Shown piece after piece: positions 8,615 to 15,924 of a DNA stretch of 52,065 nucleotides. Every line of letters starts with the position of its first letter. Position 1 is the first letter of the stretch. Both the position numbers and the translations under genes were made by a program. A model generated the notes under the pieces. The model worked only from the letters and a program-made list of their open reading frames with translations, searched no databases and had not been told where the DNA came from. The DNA comes from a virus: positions 1 to 52,065 of IMG/VR virus record IMGVR_UViG_3300028608_000022, one strand, 5' to 3'.

Positions 8615-9419
8615 TTTTGGTTCCTTGAAGAATCGCCCGCTCCCAGGGGAAAATCGATGGGTGGGCGGGGATGGTGACGACGAGCGGAGCACCCTTGCGA
8701 GCATCCACAACTTTCGTCGCGGGGATCACCTTGCGCTCCAGGGCGGGGAGCTTCAGGTGATTGGCGACCGCTTCGGGTCCCGTCAACAATTCGACGTGTG
8801 CCCGGCGCATGTCGCCCAACAACTTCTCACGATAGGCTTCAGGCGAAACCTGGACGTGGCGGACGAGGCCTGGGCCTTCGTCCCAAAACGCGCGGTCGCG
8901 CACAAACAAATCCAGAACGCCGCTCACCGTGACGGTGTGGTCGATCACGTCGGCGGCCATGCGCTTGAACCCCAGGCTCAGGTCCTTGCGCATGAAGTCT
9001 GGGGACTCCATCGGTACGCATACTTCAACCAGCTTGGCGGCCTTCTCGGCGTTGACGGCGTCATCGGCCGCCTTGCGCTTGGCCATCTCAGCCACCAACC
9101 CGACCGACCCATGGCGCAGCGTTGCGCCCAGGTGGTCCTGGAAGTGGCGCACGGTGCTCTGGTCTTCGGGTTTCTTGGCCGTGACGGTGGCCAGCCATTT
9201 TTCCATGTCCTCGATCGAGGCTGCGTGAGCCGCGCGGCCGTTGAGCTTGACCGTCTCGATCGGAAACAGCTTGATGATGCTCTCGCGCGTCCTGTCCCAA
9301 CGCAGGCCCAGCGCCTCGACTACCGGCTTCAGGCAGACCCGGCCGTCCACCATCGGCACGGCCAGGCTGAGCGCCACGCCGTTGACCAAGTAGGGAAAGT
9401 TGACCGTTTCGTGGCTCAT
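8547..9419 (-). CDS. Antirepressor-like protein with P22_AR N-terminal-type domain
   Basis: Residues about 9-60 (VNGVALSLAVPMVDGRVCLKP followed by VEALGLRWDRTRESI) match the pattern of the P22 antirepressor N-terminal domain: a short beta hairpin followed by 'lkPvveaLGL.W...'. The remaining 230 residues of the 290-aa product are not recognised. In temperate phages such domains sit in proteins that antagonise repressors or bind DNA. The SD is weak, the leader carries a C(UUCG)G hairpin (9440-9457), and the 3' end overlaps the next gene by 68 nt. The antirepressor role is inference from one domain. Confidence 0.7.
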   Translation of the reverse strand: MSHETVNFPYLVNGVALSLAVPMVDGRVCLKPVVEALGLRWDRTRESIIKLFPIETVKLNGRAAHAASIEDMEKWLATVTAKKPEDQSTVRHFQDHLGATLRHGSVGLVAEMAKRKAADDAVNAEKAAKLVEVCVPMESPDFMRKDLSLGFKRMAADVIDHTVTVSGVLDLFVRDRAFWDEGPGLVRHVQVSPEAYREKLLGDMRRAHVELLTGPEAVANHLKLPALERKVIPATKVVDARKGAPLVVTIPAHPSIFPWERAILQGTKNAKDIELPGSPYHKQRPSWIDL

Positions 9420-9439
9420 ATGGGGATCAGGGATAGAAA

Positions 9440-9457
9440 CAGCAGCCGAAGCTGCTG
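9440..9457 (-). promoter_or_regulatory. UUCG-capped hairpin in the leader of the antirepressor-like gene
   Basis: On the minus strand CAGCAGC-TTCG-GCTGCTG is a 7-bp perfect stem closed by the extra-stable C(UUCG)G loop, followed by TTTCTATCC. It lies 21 nt before the ATG at 9419. It could be a weak attenuator or an mRNA-stabilising element. Confidence 0.5.
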
Positions 9458-9516
9458 GGCGGGAACGGAGCTAATGATAGCGCCAGAATCCTCGTTACGA
9501 AAGGGTTACAGCACAT

Positions 9517-9546
9517 TCGGCACGATCCTCCCGGCTATGCGATAAT
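9517..9546 (+). promoter_or_regulatory. Extended -10 promoter for a + strand small RNA
   Basis: + strand TCGGCA (9517-9522, 4 of 6 to TTGACA), an 18-nt spacer ending in TGC, and GATAAT (9541-9546, 5 of 6). The TGn before the -10 makes it an extended -10 promoter. The expected start is about 9553, exactly where the stem of the RNA below begins. All flanking genes are on the other strand. Confidence 0.6.
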
Positions 9547-9552
9547 TGCCTT

Positions 9553-9647
9553 GTCGTCACGCGGGGAAGGCTGGGGTGGTTCCTTGGGCCTTTCCTGACG
9601 ACTGGGCAAGAGACCCCCGCTGTCGAGAGGCAGCGGGGGTTTTCTTT
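9553..9647 (+). ncRNA. Putative phage small RNA with a loop complementary to the phage's shared SD element
   Basis: About 95 nt, free of any gene on this strand. GTCGTCA (9553-9559) pairs with TGACGAC (9596-9602), and after a 4-nt bulge GGGAAGGC (9564-9571) pairs with GCCTTTCC (9588-9595, one wobble). This gives a 15-bp stem with a 16-nt loop (9572-9587). The loop carries GGTGGTTCCTTGG, the reverse complement of the CAAGGAACCACC leader before several phage ATGs; with 9588 included the match to the leader at 31995-32008 is 14 of 14. A 10-nt linker leads to a 10-bp terminator. Promoter, stem, exposed loop and terminator form the classic layout of a regulatory sRNA. The function is inferred. Confidence 0.6.
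9613..9647 (+). terminator. Rho-independent terminator, + strand
   Basis: ACCCCCGCTG / CAGCGGGGGT, a 10-bp perfect stem with an 8-nt loop, followed by TTTCTTT. The T-run is only on the + strand, so it ends a rightward transcript although both neighbouring genes are leftward. It is the strongest evidence for the small RNA. Confidence 0.85.
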
Positions 9648-10293
9648 ATTGCGGCGTCTCGCCCGACGGTGCGGCGTTAAGCGCTGCCACTTGGCCCGGC
9701 GTCAGGTCACCCAGCGCGTTCTGCGCATGCTCATCGGCCAGGCGCTGCACGTCCGCCGGGTCCAGCTTCATGTTCAGGATGTCGTCCGGCATGGCCAGCA
9801 GCATCGAGATCAGCATTTCGAACGTCACGATCGTTTCGCTCGGGCTGATCTGGCCGGTGTGCACGCGCACCAGGCTCTCCAGCGCAGCGACGGTGACGTC
9901 GGCCAGGCTGCGATCCGCAGCAGCGATGCGGGGCAACCAGGCCAGCGTGGACGCTTCCAGCACCTTGGCCGGCGTGATGTCCGGGCCAGGCGGGTGCGAG
10001 GTGGCCAGCTTGGCGTTGTTGAACAGGAAATTGCGCGCGATCGTAGCGACCTTGTCGATTTCCTTTTCGAAGCTCGGGATCTGCCAGGCCACGGGCAACT
10101 GGGTCACCGGCAGAGACAGGTTGCCCTCTTCGTTCGGGTAGTGGACGCGGCCGTAAAAGACCTCGCCAGTGATGGCGTTGCCGGCGATCGTCACGCGGCC
10201 GCCGCCCATCGGGATCAGGACCAGGCCGGTGCGCTCGTCGTGCATGACCGTGAACCCGACATTGCGGGAAATCGGGGTGGCTTTTTGGGACAT
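9646..10293 (-). CDS. Hypothetical protein, 215 aa
   Basis: No family recognised. ATG after GGAGTAAGC. The N-terminal 60 residues are beta-rich and the rest is mainly helical with a Pro/Gly-rich end. The next gene upstream ends 2 nt before its start. The stop codon TAA lies within the T-run of the + strand sRNA terminator, so the two features share DNA. Confidence 0.8.
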   Translation of the reverse strand: MSQKATPISRNVGFTVMHDERTGLVLIPMGGGRVTIAGNAITGEVFYGRVHYPNEEGNLSLPVTQLPVAWQIPSFEKEIDKVATIARNFLFNNAKLATSHPPGPDITPAKVLEASTLAWLPRIAAADRSLADVTVAALESLVRVHTGQISPSETIVTFEMLISMLLAMPDDILNMKLDPADVQRLADEHAQNALGDLTPGQVAALNAAPSGETPQ

Positions 10294-10295
10294 GC

Positions 10296-10709
10296 TTACT
10301 CCAGGTTGTCAAAGTCGTATTCGACCAGCTCGGCGGCGCGCGGGGATACCGCTGCGACCTCCAGGAACTCGTCGAAATTGACCATCCGGGCTGGCGTTTC
10401 CAGCCCTTCGGTCTTCCATTCGTTGGGCGCCACCATGAAGGGGCGGGCAGCGTCTTTCAGGCGCAGCGGCGGCACAACGGGCGTGAACTCGATCCCGTGT
10501 GCCTCCATCAGATCGCCGGCCAGCGCGCGCAGGCCGGTGGCGTCAACATAGGTCGACACCGCCGGGCGGCCGCGGCGCCCGCCGTGGTTGGTGGCGTGGC
10601 GCAGGTAAGGCGCGTGGGTCGCAGCGATGCGGGAGCGGTATTTGCCGTAGGCATCGCGCAGCTCGCGCGCTTTGTACACATCCTCGAGGCTGTACCAGAT
10701 CGTTTCCAT
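10296..10709 (-). CDS. Hypothetical protein, 137 aa
   Basis: Unrecognised. The start overlaps the stop of the MazG-like gene (TAATG), with AAGGTG as SD. It contains a basic stretch about residue 40-50 (NHGGRRGRP), reminiscent of an AT-hook core, and an acidic C-terminus. Translation is probably coupled to the MazG-like gene. Confidence 0.78.
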   Translation of the reverse strand: METIWYSLEDVYKARELRDAYGKYRSRIAATHAPYLRHATNHGGRRGRPAVSTYVDATGLRALAGDLMEAHGIEFTPVVPPLRLKDAARPFMVAPNEWKTEGLETPARMVNFDEFLEVAAVSPRAAELVEYDFDNLE

Positions 10710-11305
10710 TACGACACCTTATCGTCCAGGCCGCCCTTGTCCGCGCGCGCCATCGCGGCCGCGTCGCTGTAGCCCTTGTCGGCGTAGCGGCTACCCGGGC
10801 CTTGCAGCTTCAGGTAGTTGTCGCGGCGCAGGTCGTCAGGCGAGTAGCCCAGCTGCGGGGCGACGTGGAATTCGATCACGCCCAGCGCCTGTTGCGTCAG
10901 GATCAGAATGTCGCTCTTGGAGTCGACCGGCTGGTTTTCGTACAGATCCACAGCGCGCCAGATGCGGCCCACCAGGTCCAGCAGCACGCCCACGCAGTCT
11001 TCCATATCCATGGTCTGGTCGGGCGAGATACCTTGGCCCTTGGTCAGGCGCGTGGCTTCGGGTTGGGCGTCCAGCGCGTTGAAGATGATGGCCGCGTACC
11101 ACATGAAATCGCCCAGTTCTTCGGGCAGGTTCTTGGCGATCTTCTCGTCCTGGTAGGTCTTGCCGTAGATGGCGACCTTTTTGAACGAGCTGGCGAACTC
11201 GCCCAGTTCGGTAAGCAGGCCCAGGCGGGCATGGCGCAGGCGCGCCGGCAGACTCATGGGCTTTTCGGTGCGAGCGGACACGCGGGTGTATTCGACCAAT
11301 TCCAT
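10709..11305 (-). CDS. MazG-like nucleotide pyrophosphohydrolase
   Basis: The 198-aa protein has the all-alpha NTP-PPase pattern: L-x-x-E-L-x-E-F (E33, E36) followed by a basic loop and P-E-E-L-G-D-F-x-W (E62, E63, D66), the metal-binding EExxE/ExxD arrangement of MazG-type enzymes. These hydrolyse (d)NTPs to monophosphates, cleaning nucleotide pools or lowering ppGpp signalling in infected cells. The ATG at 11305 follows CAAGGAACCGAT, which excludes the 13-residue upstream extension. An inverted repeat (11342-11360) lies just upstream. Confidence 0.8.
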   Translation of the reverse strand: MELVEYTRVSARTEKPMSLPARLRHARLGLLTELGEFASSFKKVAIYGKTYQDEKIAKNLPEELGDFMWYAAIIFNALDAQPEATRLTKGQGISPDQTMDMEDCVGVLLDLVGRIWRAVDLYENQPVDSKSDILILTQQALGVIEFHVAPQLGYSPDDLRRDNYLKLQGPGSRYADKGYSDAAAMARADKGGLDDKVS

Positions 11306-11341
11306 ATCGGTTCCTTGTGCGTTAAATGAATAAATAGTGTA

Positions 11342-11360
11342 CACCAGATTTGATCTGGTG
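11342..11360. repeat. 8-bp inverted repeat upstream of the MazG-like gene
   Basis: CACCAGAT-TTG-ATCTGGTG in an 82-bp gap between two leftward genes, followed leftward by an AT-rich stretch (TACACTATTTATT). It could be an operator at a weak promoter or a hairpin ending the upstream mRNA. No good U-run or -35 box is visible. Confidence 0.6.
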
Positions 11361-11387
11361 CGGGTTGAAAATCTTTTCTGTAGGGGG

Positions 11388-11636
11388 TTACAGAGCGCGG
11401 CGCTCCAGCTCCGCGCAAACCTCGGCCTCGGTGGCGCGGGCCATGTTGAGCAGGCGCTTGGCCTGGCGCAGCGCGCTGTGCTGGTGCACCATCGAGATAG
11501 TCATCTGGCTGCGAATCATCCGCAGCATTTTGTTGGCGTCGGCGCGGCCGCTCAGGTCGCGCACGTTGGCCAGGAAACGGGTGTTGACGTCCTGCCGGTC
11601 CAGCCGGGCGACGTTGGGATCAGAAACGGGCGGCAT
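11388..11636 (-). CDS. Hypothetical protein, 82 aa
   Basis: Helical, Arg/Ala-rich protein without a recognised domain. The ATG follows GGAGTGAACAGGT inside the end of the 330-aa gene (17-nt overlap), so expression is likely coupled. It is the last gene before the inverted repeat at 11342. Confidence 0.72.
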   Translation of the reverse strand: MPPVSDPNVARLDRQDVNTRFLANVRDLSGRADANKMLRMIRSQMTISMVHQHSALRQAKRLLNMARATEAEVCAELERRAL

Positions 11637-12612
11637 ACCTGTTCACTCCATTTGTAAGTAATTGCGTCACGTCCTCGGGGACGGTGGCCGGCAGGTCGCC
11701 TTTGACCAGGCCCAGCAGCTGCGCCGTCTTCTCCAGCGCCGCGCGCTTGATGTTGTGGCACCCAATGACCAGGTCGCCGGCTTCGTTCACACGTTCAAGC
11801 TGGAAGTGCCCCACCTGGCGCGCGCCGATCAGGTCCAGCGCCGGGAATTTACCCTCCAGCGCCAGGTTCGACACCGTCCACAGCACGGGCGCCACCGCCA
11901 GCGGCACCTGGGCGCCGCGAGTCGTCTCCAGCACCCAGCCGCCCTCGGTGTGAACCGGGCGGGCGTGATCTTCAGTGCGGGGCAGCACCATGTCGCACTT
12001 GCCGCGCAGCCAACTGTCCAGGCGCTTGGCGCGGCGTTTCCCCGCACCGGTCGGGTCCGCCGGCTGGCGGGTCTTGGGCACCAACGCTGCGTGCGCCGGC
12101 AGACGGTCATTGATCTTCGCCGCGATGCCCTCGAAATCCATGGCTCCGTCGTGCGGGTTATCGAACAGACGGCGGTACTGAGTTATTTCACCGTTAAGGC
12201 TGCGGGCCAGGTTCAGCGCGCGGATGCGGGTGTTGACGCTGCACCGCGAATTGTCGAAATCAGCGATCTGCTCTTCGATCCGCTCGATGAAAGCGTTCAG
12301 GTTATCGAAGTGATGCGCTGCGGTCCAGGTCTCCCCGGCGCCCGGCAGGCTGACCACCCTGATAGCGTCCGAGAGCTCGTAGGAGGTCAAAGACAGGCGG
12401 ATCTGGCTCTGGTGGCGCGACGTTGTCTGAGACCAGTTCTTGTTCGACAAGACCCAGCGCTGAATCCGGTTGTCGAGAAAAGCCATAGGCTCTTCGTAGC
12501 TGTATATGACGCCATCGCGCACCGACACGCTACCGGCCTTCGACCAGCGCTCTCGGATGCTGCGATGGCGAATGTCTTGTACGGCCAGGTGCAGAAACTG
12601 TTCGATATTCAT
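11620..12612 (-). CDS. Hypothetical protein, 330 aa
   Basis: Unrecognised. ATG directly after CAAGACAAGGAACCACC, one of the best matches to the shared SD and to the loop of the putative sRNA (12 nt complementary). The N-terminal half is helical; the C-terminal half (about 205-290) alternates strands and helices and has GCHNIKR. At 330 aa it is one of the longer genes of the leftward accessory block. Confidence 0.82.
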   Translation of the reverse strand: MNIEQFLHLAVQDIRHRSIRERWSKAGSVSVRDGVIYSYEEPMAFLDNRIQRWVLSNKNWSQTTSRHQSQIRLSLTSYELSDAIRVVSLPGAGETWTAAHHFDNLNAFIERIEEQIADFDNSRCSVNTRIRALNLARSLNGEITQYRRLFDNPHDGAMDFEGIAAKINDRLPAHAALVPKTRQPADPTGAGKRRAKRLDSWLRGKCDMVLPRTEDHARPVHTEGGWVLETTRGAQVPLAVAPVLWTVSNLALEGKFPALDLIGARQVGHFQLERVNEAGDLVIGCHNIKRAALEKTAQLLGLVKGDLPATVPEDVTQLLTNGVNRYAARF

Positions 12613-12643
12613 GGTGGTTCCTTGTCTTGTGGGGTGTTGCGGT

Positions 12644-12865
12644 TCAGGCGTAAACGATCTTGATGCTGTTTTCCCGGGCGTAGGAATACAGTTCTTTGCG
12701 GCGCATCGGCGCGGTCTGGTTTCCGTTTTCCAGATGCACGACGTAGCCGGTGGTCCAGCGGTAGGTGGGGCGATTGCGCCAGTCAGTGGTGGGCACCTCG
12801 ATAAGCTGCTTGGTGACCTTCAGCTCGCGCCAATTAGCCGTAGGCAGCTGAGAAGTGGCGTTCAT
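12644..12865 (-). CDS. Hypothetical protein, 73 aa
   Basis: Small, beta-rich, Thr/Trp-containing protein (TTDWRNRPTYRWTTGYVVHLENG). The ATG at 12865 has GGGGGTCC upstream and lies inside the end of the preceding gene (32-nt overlap). No function can be assigned. Confidence 0.7.
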   Translation of the reverse strand: MNATSQLPTANWRELKVTKQLIEVPTTDWRNRPTYRWTTGYVVHLENGNQTAPMRRKELYSYARENSIKIVYA

Positions 12866-13382
12866 TGCGGACCCCCAGTTCGGACAGGTTGGGGAGCGGC
12901 GAAAAGCCGTCCCAGGTGAAGATCGGCACATGCTCGGCTTCGCGCAGATCCTGCGCCGCTTCCATGGCCCGGTTCGTCAGCACCACAGCCAGGTCACGGC
13001 AGGGGTTGATGGTCGTGGCCGGGCCGAACACGATGAAGGGCTCCAGCAGCAGGAACGCCTCTTCAATGACCGCTGCGATCATGGCCGAGTTGGGCGAGTG
13101 GATCGAGTAGCCGTTTTCCAGCAGCGAGTTGACCGCGCGCTGGCGCGCCGGCTCGCCCACCGGGCGTTTCAGTTTGAACCCCGCCAGCGGCTCAGGCAGG
13201 CCGCGCCCGGGCATTTCAGACAGTAGGTGGTCTTCCACCAGGTCGTAATAGCCGAGCAGCGTTCGGCCGTTAGCCACCATGCTTCGCCAGGCTTCGCGGC
13301 TGGCCTGCGGGTTGTCGTATTCCGGGCGCTGCGCCAGCTCCAGCTTCACGCGCTTGATGTAGGTTCGGGTCGAAAGATTCAC
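12834..13382 (-). CDS. Hypothetical protein, 182 aa, GTG start
   Basis: Chosen start: GTG at 13382 with GGGAGAACGCT upstream, overlapping the previous stop as GTGA. A TTG six codons earlier lacks an SD. The protein is mixed alpha/beta with no recognised family. Confidence 0.75.
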   Translation of the reverse strand: MNLSTRTYIKRVKLELAQRPEYDNPQASREAWRSMVANGRTLLGYYDLVEDHLLSEMPGRGLPEPLAGFKLKRPVGEPARQRAVNSLLENGYSIHSPNSAMIAAVIEEAFLLLEPFIVFGPATTINPCRDLAVVLTNRAMEAAQDLREAEHVPIFTWDGFSPLPNLSELGVRNERHFSAAYG

Positions 13383-13651
13383 AGCGTTCTCCCATTGCAA
13401 GTAACCAGCGCCAGGTGCCCCTTTACCAGCGGGCCTTCCTGGGCGGTCGGCAAGTCGTTATGCGGCCCGCGCATCAGCCGCACGATAGGCTCGTTGTCCA
13501 GCAACGTCGCCGCGCGCTCAGCGCCCATTTGCTTGATGAAGTCGAGCATGGTGTTCATGCCGAAGCGAAAGCTTTGCACGTCGATGCGCGCCGGCATGAC
13601 GACTTTGGCGCCCGCATTACCCCATTCAACTTCCAGTTCTTTGGATGACAT
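13379..13651 (-). CDS. Hypothetical protein, 90 aa
   Basis: Unrecognised. ATG with GAGGTCTGAA; it sits one base after the stop of the upstream gene and overlaps the next start as GTGA. Residues about 38-60 look like an amphipathic helix followed by a loop. Confidence 0.75.
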   Translation of the reverse strand: MSSKELEVEWGNAGAKVVMPARIDVQSFRFGMNTMLDFIKQMGAERAATLLDNEPIVRLMRGPHNDLPTAQEGPLVKGHLALVTCNGRTL

Positions 13652-13652
13652 T

Positions 13653-13979
13653 TCAGACCTCTGCGTGGTCGCTCGCGGCGACCGGGTGAAGATTTACGCC
13701 CGCCTGTTTGGCGAGCTGCGCGCCCAAGCTGGTCAGGCGCAGGACCTTGGTGGCCTTCTGGTCGGGCGCGAACTTTACCATCCGCACGCGCGCCAGCCCC
13801 AGTTTACGGAGCCGGTCCATCCGGCGGGCAAGGTCCTTGCCCCAGATACCGTCGCGCCTTTGGAGGTTGGGGACCGCTTGGTTGCCGTCTAGGCAGATAG
13901 CCATGAAGACGGTGAGTTCGTGCTCGTTGAGCCTGACCTCCACCTCCCCTCTGAGCCTGTGTCCGTTGGGGTAGACCAT
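13653..13979 (-). CDS. Possible winged-helix protein, 108 aa
   Basis: The run NEHELTVFMAI ... GIWGKDLARRMDRLRKLGLARVRMVKF ... KVLRLTSLGAQLA has the look of a winged helix-turn-helix: helix, recognition-type helix after 'DLARRMDRL', then a strand-turn-strand wing. It could bind DNA, which makes it one of a few candidates to act on the TTCGGAATATTCCGAA palindromes. The family is not certain, and the SD is weak (GAGAGTTGAACC). Confidence 0.65.
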   Translation of the reverse strand: MVYPNGHRLRGEVEVRLNEHELTVFMAICLDGNQAVPNLQRRDGIWGKDLARRMDRLRKLGLARVRMVKFAPDQKATKVLRLTSLGAQLAKQAGVNLHPVAASDHAEV

Positions 13980-13982
13980 GGT

Positions 13983-14213
13983 TCAACTCTCGGCCACGGC
14001 CGAGCTTCCCAGCATGGGGCGCGCTTCGGCTTTCTTCACGCCGTAGACCTCGTTGAACTGTGCCGTCGCCGCTTCCCAGGCTGCGCGCGCCTTCAGGAGG
14101 CTGTCCGCTGCGTTGCGGGCCTCTTCGATCGCTGCCTGGTTGCGCAGGACCGCTTGCTGGTACGCCTTCAGGGTTTCAACCTGGGTGTCCATGATCTGCT
14201 CTTTGTTCGTCAT
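13983..14213 (-). CDS. Hypothetical coiled-coil protein, 76 aa
   Basis: Almost entirely helical with a heptad-like pattern (residues about 10-52). The ATG follows CAAGACAAGGAACCATC. Palindrome site 1 lies 22 nt upstream, so this is the first gene of a cluster running to 9.6 kb. Confidence 0.75.
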   Translation of the reverse strand: MTNKEQIMDTQVETLKAYQQAVLRNQAAIEEARNAADSLLKARAAWEAATAQFNEVYGVKKAEARPMLGSSAVAES

Positions 14214-14234
14214 GATGGTTCCTTGTCTTGTTTA

Positions 14235-14252
14235 TTTCGGAATATTCCGAAA
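14235..14252. promoter_or_regulatory. Palindrome site 1 (TTCGGAATATTCCGAA family)
   Basis: 18-bp perfect palindrome TTTCGGAATATTCCGAAA between the stop at 14258 and the SD of the gene at 13983-14213. Dispersed operator-like element; see the finding on the array. Confidence 0.85.
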
Positions 14253-14257
14253 TTAAT

Positions 14258-14485
14258 TCACGGTTTGACCACAAACCACCAGCCATAGCTGGGGCCGGCG
14301 GCGGCTTCGAAAGACTTGCACCCCTCGGGCATGTGCTCGGCGAGCCACGCGAGCACCACATCCCCGGCGGCGACCGGCTTCACCGGTTCGGTGCCGAGCG
14401 GGGGGTTGCGCACGCGCACCGATTTGCCGTCAGGGCCGATGGCGGTACTGCACGAGTCGCCCAGAAGGACGCGGATGATGATCAT
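14258..14485 (-). CDS. Hypothetical protein, 75 aa
   Basis: Beta-rich start (MIIIRVLLGDSC) and a C-terminal GPSYGWWFVVKP. Overlaps the upstream stop as ATGA. Last gene before palindrome site 1. No family recognised. Confidence 0.75.
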   Translation of the reverse strand: MIIIRVLLGDSCSTAIGPDGKSVRVRNPPLGTEPVKPVAAGDVVLAWLAEHMPEGCKSFEAAAGPSYGWWFVVKP

Positions 14486-14754
14486 GCTTCAGCTTCCTCG
14501 ATCGCGTCTTGTGCGGCCTTGATCGACTCCAATGCCTCGTCGAGCGCTTCCACAGCCTCGTCCAGCTTGTCGACGGCCTCTTGCATCTTTTCGCCCTTTT
14601 CCCCTTCCTGCTGGCTCTCGGGCATGTTGTCCAGCGCATCCTGCTCATCCTGGCGGGGAGCGTCCAGGTCGTCCTTCACGCTTTCCAGCTGCGTGTGCAG
14701 GTTGTCCAGGCTCTCACGCAGCGTTGCCAGGGTCTTGCGGCGTTCCTTGTTCAT
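14482..14754 (-). CDS. Acidic coiled-coil protein, 90 aa
   Basis: Strongly acidic and helical throughout, with heptad-like repeats (LDNLHTQLESVKDDLD ... VDKLDEAVEALDEALESI). This could be a small oligomerising or DNA-mimic type protein; the charge is the only hint. SD AAAGGAAAG. Its start overlaps the end of the 80-aa gene by 41 nt. Confidence 0.75.
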   Translation of the reverse strand: MNKERRKTLATLRESLDNLHTQLESVKDDLDAPRQDEQDALDNMPESQQEGEKGEKMQEAVDKLDEAVEALDEALESIKAAQDAIEEAEA

Positions 14755-14956
14755 TTTCTTTCCTTTTGGCCAGAAGCTCGGCCAGTTGAAAACCGATCCA
14801 GGCGTTGTCGGTGTCAGCGTCCATGTAGTGGTGCAGCTGACCGTTTATTTCCATCGCGGCGAAGTGGAATTTCGACCGCTTCGGGTTGCTGTTCCAGTGC
14901 TCGGCCATGCCGGCCTCGAAGCGCTGCCGCTGCGCCAAGCGTTCCTCGGGTGTCAT
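14714..14956 (-). CDS. Hypothetical protein, 80 aa
   Basis: The ATG at 14956 (MTPEERLAQRQRFEAG) has GAGGTAGAC upstream; the frame's upstream extension crosses the terminator at 14968-14987 and is not used. Contains HFAAMEINGQLHHYMD and a hydrophobic helix; unrecognised. Confidence 0.72.
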   Translation of the reverse strand: MTPEERLAQRQRFEAGMAEHWNSNPKRSKFHFAAMEINGQLHHYMDADTDNAWIGFQLAELLAKRKENEQGTPQDPGNAA

Positions 14957-14967
14957 GTCTACCTCGT

Positions 14968-14987
14968 AAAAATCCCGCCGAAGCGGG
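14968..14987 (-). terminator. Short rho-independent terminator with UUCG loop
   Basis: On the minus strand CCCGC-TTCG-GCGGG followed by ATTTTTAC, just after the stop at 14991. The stem is only 5 bp but capped by C(UUCG)G; probably a partial terminator within the cluster. Confidence 0.6.
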
Positions 14988-14990
14988 GGT

Positions 14991-15458
14991 TCATTTCTTG
15001 ACCCATTCGCCCCAGGTCTGGGTATCGGGGTCCCAAGCACGCTTCCAGTGAGTCTCGACACCTTCGGCGTTCACTTCGGTGACCTCCTGGCCGTCGTGGG
15101 TGAAGACGCGGTCTTTGAAGACCCCAACGCCGTACTTTGGCCAGTTGGCCAGGCGCCGCTCCAGGTCCGAGAAATCCAGCTCGTCGGGCTGCGCCGGCGG
15201 CAGCGGGTAACTGCTGAGTGGGCGCCACGGCCGCAGAAACTGCCACTCCGGCGTAGAAACTGAAAATCGCCCGGTAGGCGATTTTGTGGGCTGGCTGAAG
15301 GGCTCCGGCGTCGGCCCGAACAGGCTCCGGTAGTAGCCAAATCGACGCCCGGCGCGCCAGGCTTTATTGCGGCGCCGCTCGCGCTTGTTCCACTGCGTGT
15401 TGTAGCCGGTGTAACTGCGCGGCTTGGCGTTTTTCTTCAGGCTTCGAACTTTCATCAT
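14991..15458 (-). CDS. Hypothetical protein, 155 aa, basic N-terminus
   Basis: The first about 45 residues are very rich in Lys/Arg (MMKVRSLKKNAKPRS ... KRERRRNKAWRAGRRFG), followed by a Pro-rich middle and an acidic/aromatic end. The basic arm suggests nucleic-acid contact. ATGATGA junction with the upstream stop; SD AAGGTGGC. Confidence 0.75.
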   Translation of the reverse strand: MMKVRSLKKNAKPRSYTGYNTQWNKRERRRNKAWRAGRRFGYYRSLFGPTPEPFSQPTKSPTGRFSVSTPEWQFLRPWRPLSSYPLPPAQPDELDFSDLERRLANWPKYGVGVFKDRVFTHDGQEVTEVNAEGVETHWKRAWDPDTQTWGEWVKK

Positions 15459-15643
15459 GCCACCTTGATCGGAATGAATTTCTGCTCGTCCGGGTAGACG
15501 CGCGGGTTACCTTCCCACTGTGCCCACAGCGAACCCGTGGCCGCCGCCCCAGGGGTGACGGTAGCCAGCGCTGTGATTCTGACGTGGGCGCGGTGCTGGC
15601 GCAACGCCCACAGGACACTGCACATGGCGATGTAGCGTTCCAT
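15455..15643 (-). CDS. Hypothetical protein, 62 aa
   Basis: ATG with GAGGACTGACC, two bases after the previous stop. Hydrophobic start (MERYIAMCSVLWALRQH) then polar; no clear membrane segment. Unrecognised. Confidence 0.65.
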   Translation of the reverse strand: MERYIAMCSVLWALRQHRAHVRITALATVTPGAAATGSLWAQWEGNPRVYPDEQKFIPIKVA

Positions 15644-15645
15644 GG

Positions 15646-15924
15646 TCAGTCCTCGCCCTGCTGCGCGTGCCACTCTCTGGCCTTCGCCTCAAAGCGGGCC
15701 AGGATCTTTCGCAAGGCCTTTTCAAACTTGACCGCAGCCTGGTAGTCGTGAAACTCGGCCCACTCGTCCCAGACATCGTAATTGCTGGAGCCGCTGGCCA
15801 CAGCCGGGCCGCGAATGCCTTGCACCTCGATCTCGAATTCGCTCATGACCGCAGCGTCTCGCCCCAGCATGTCAGCCAGCTCAGGACTCCCGTGCGCGCT
15901 GGCGTGGTAGATGGTGGTGATCAT
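15646..15924 (-). CDS. Hypothetical protein, 92 aa
   Basis: Preferred start MITTIYHASAH at 15924: very strong SD (GGGAGGTGA) and ATGA overlap with the stop of the 320-aa gene. The C-terminal half is a long basic/aromatic helix (YQAAVKFEKALRKILARFEAKA). Unrecognised. Confidence 0.78.
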   Translation of the reverse strand: MITTIYHASAHGSPELADMLGRDAAVMSEFEIEVQGIRGPAVASGSSNYDVWDEWAEFHDYQAAVKFEKALRKILARFEAKAREWHAQQGED

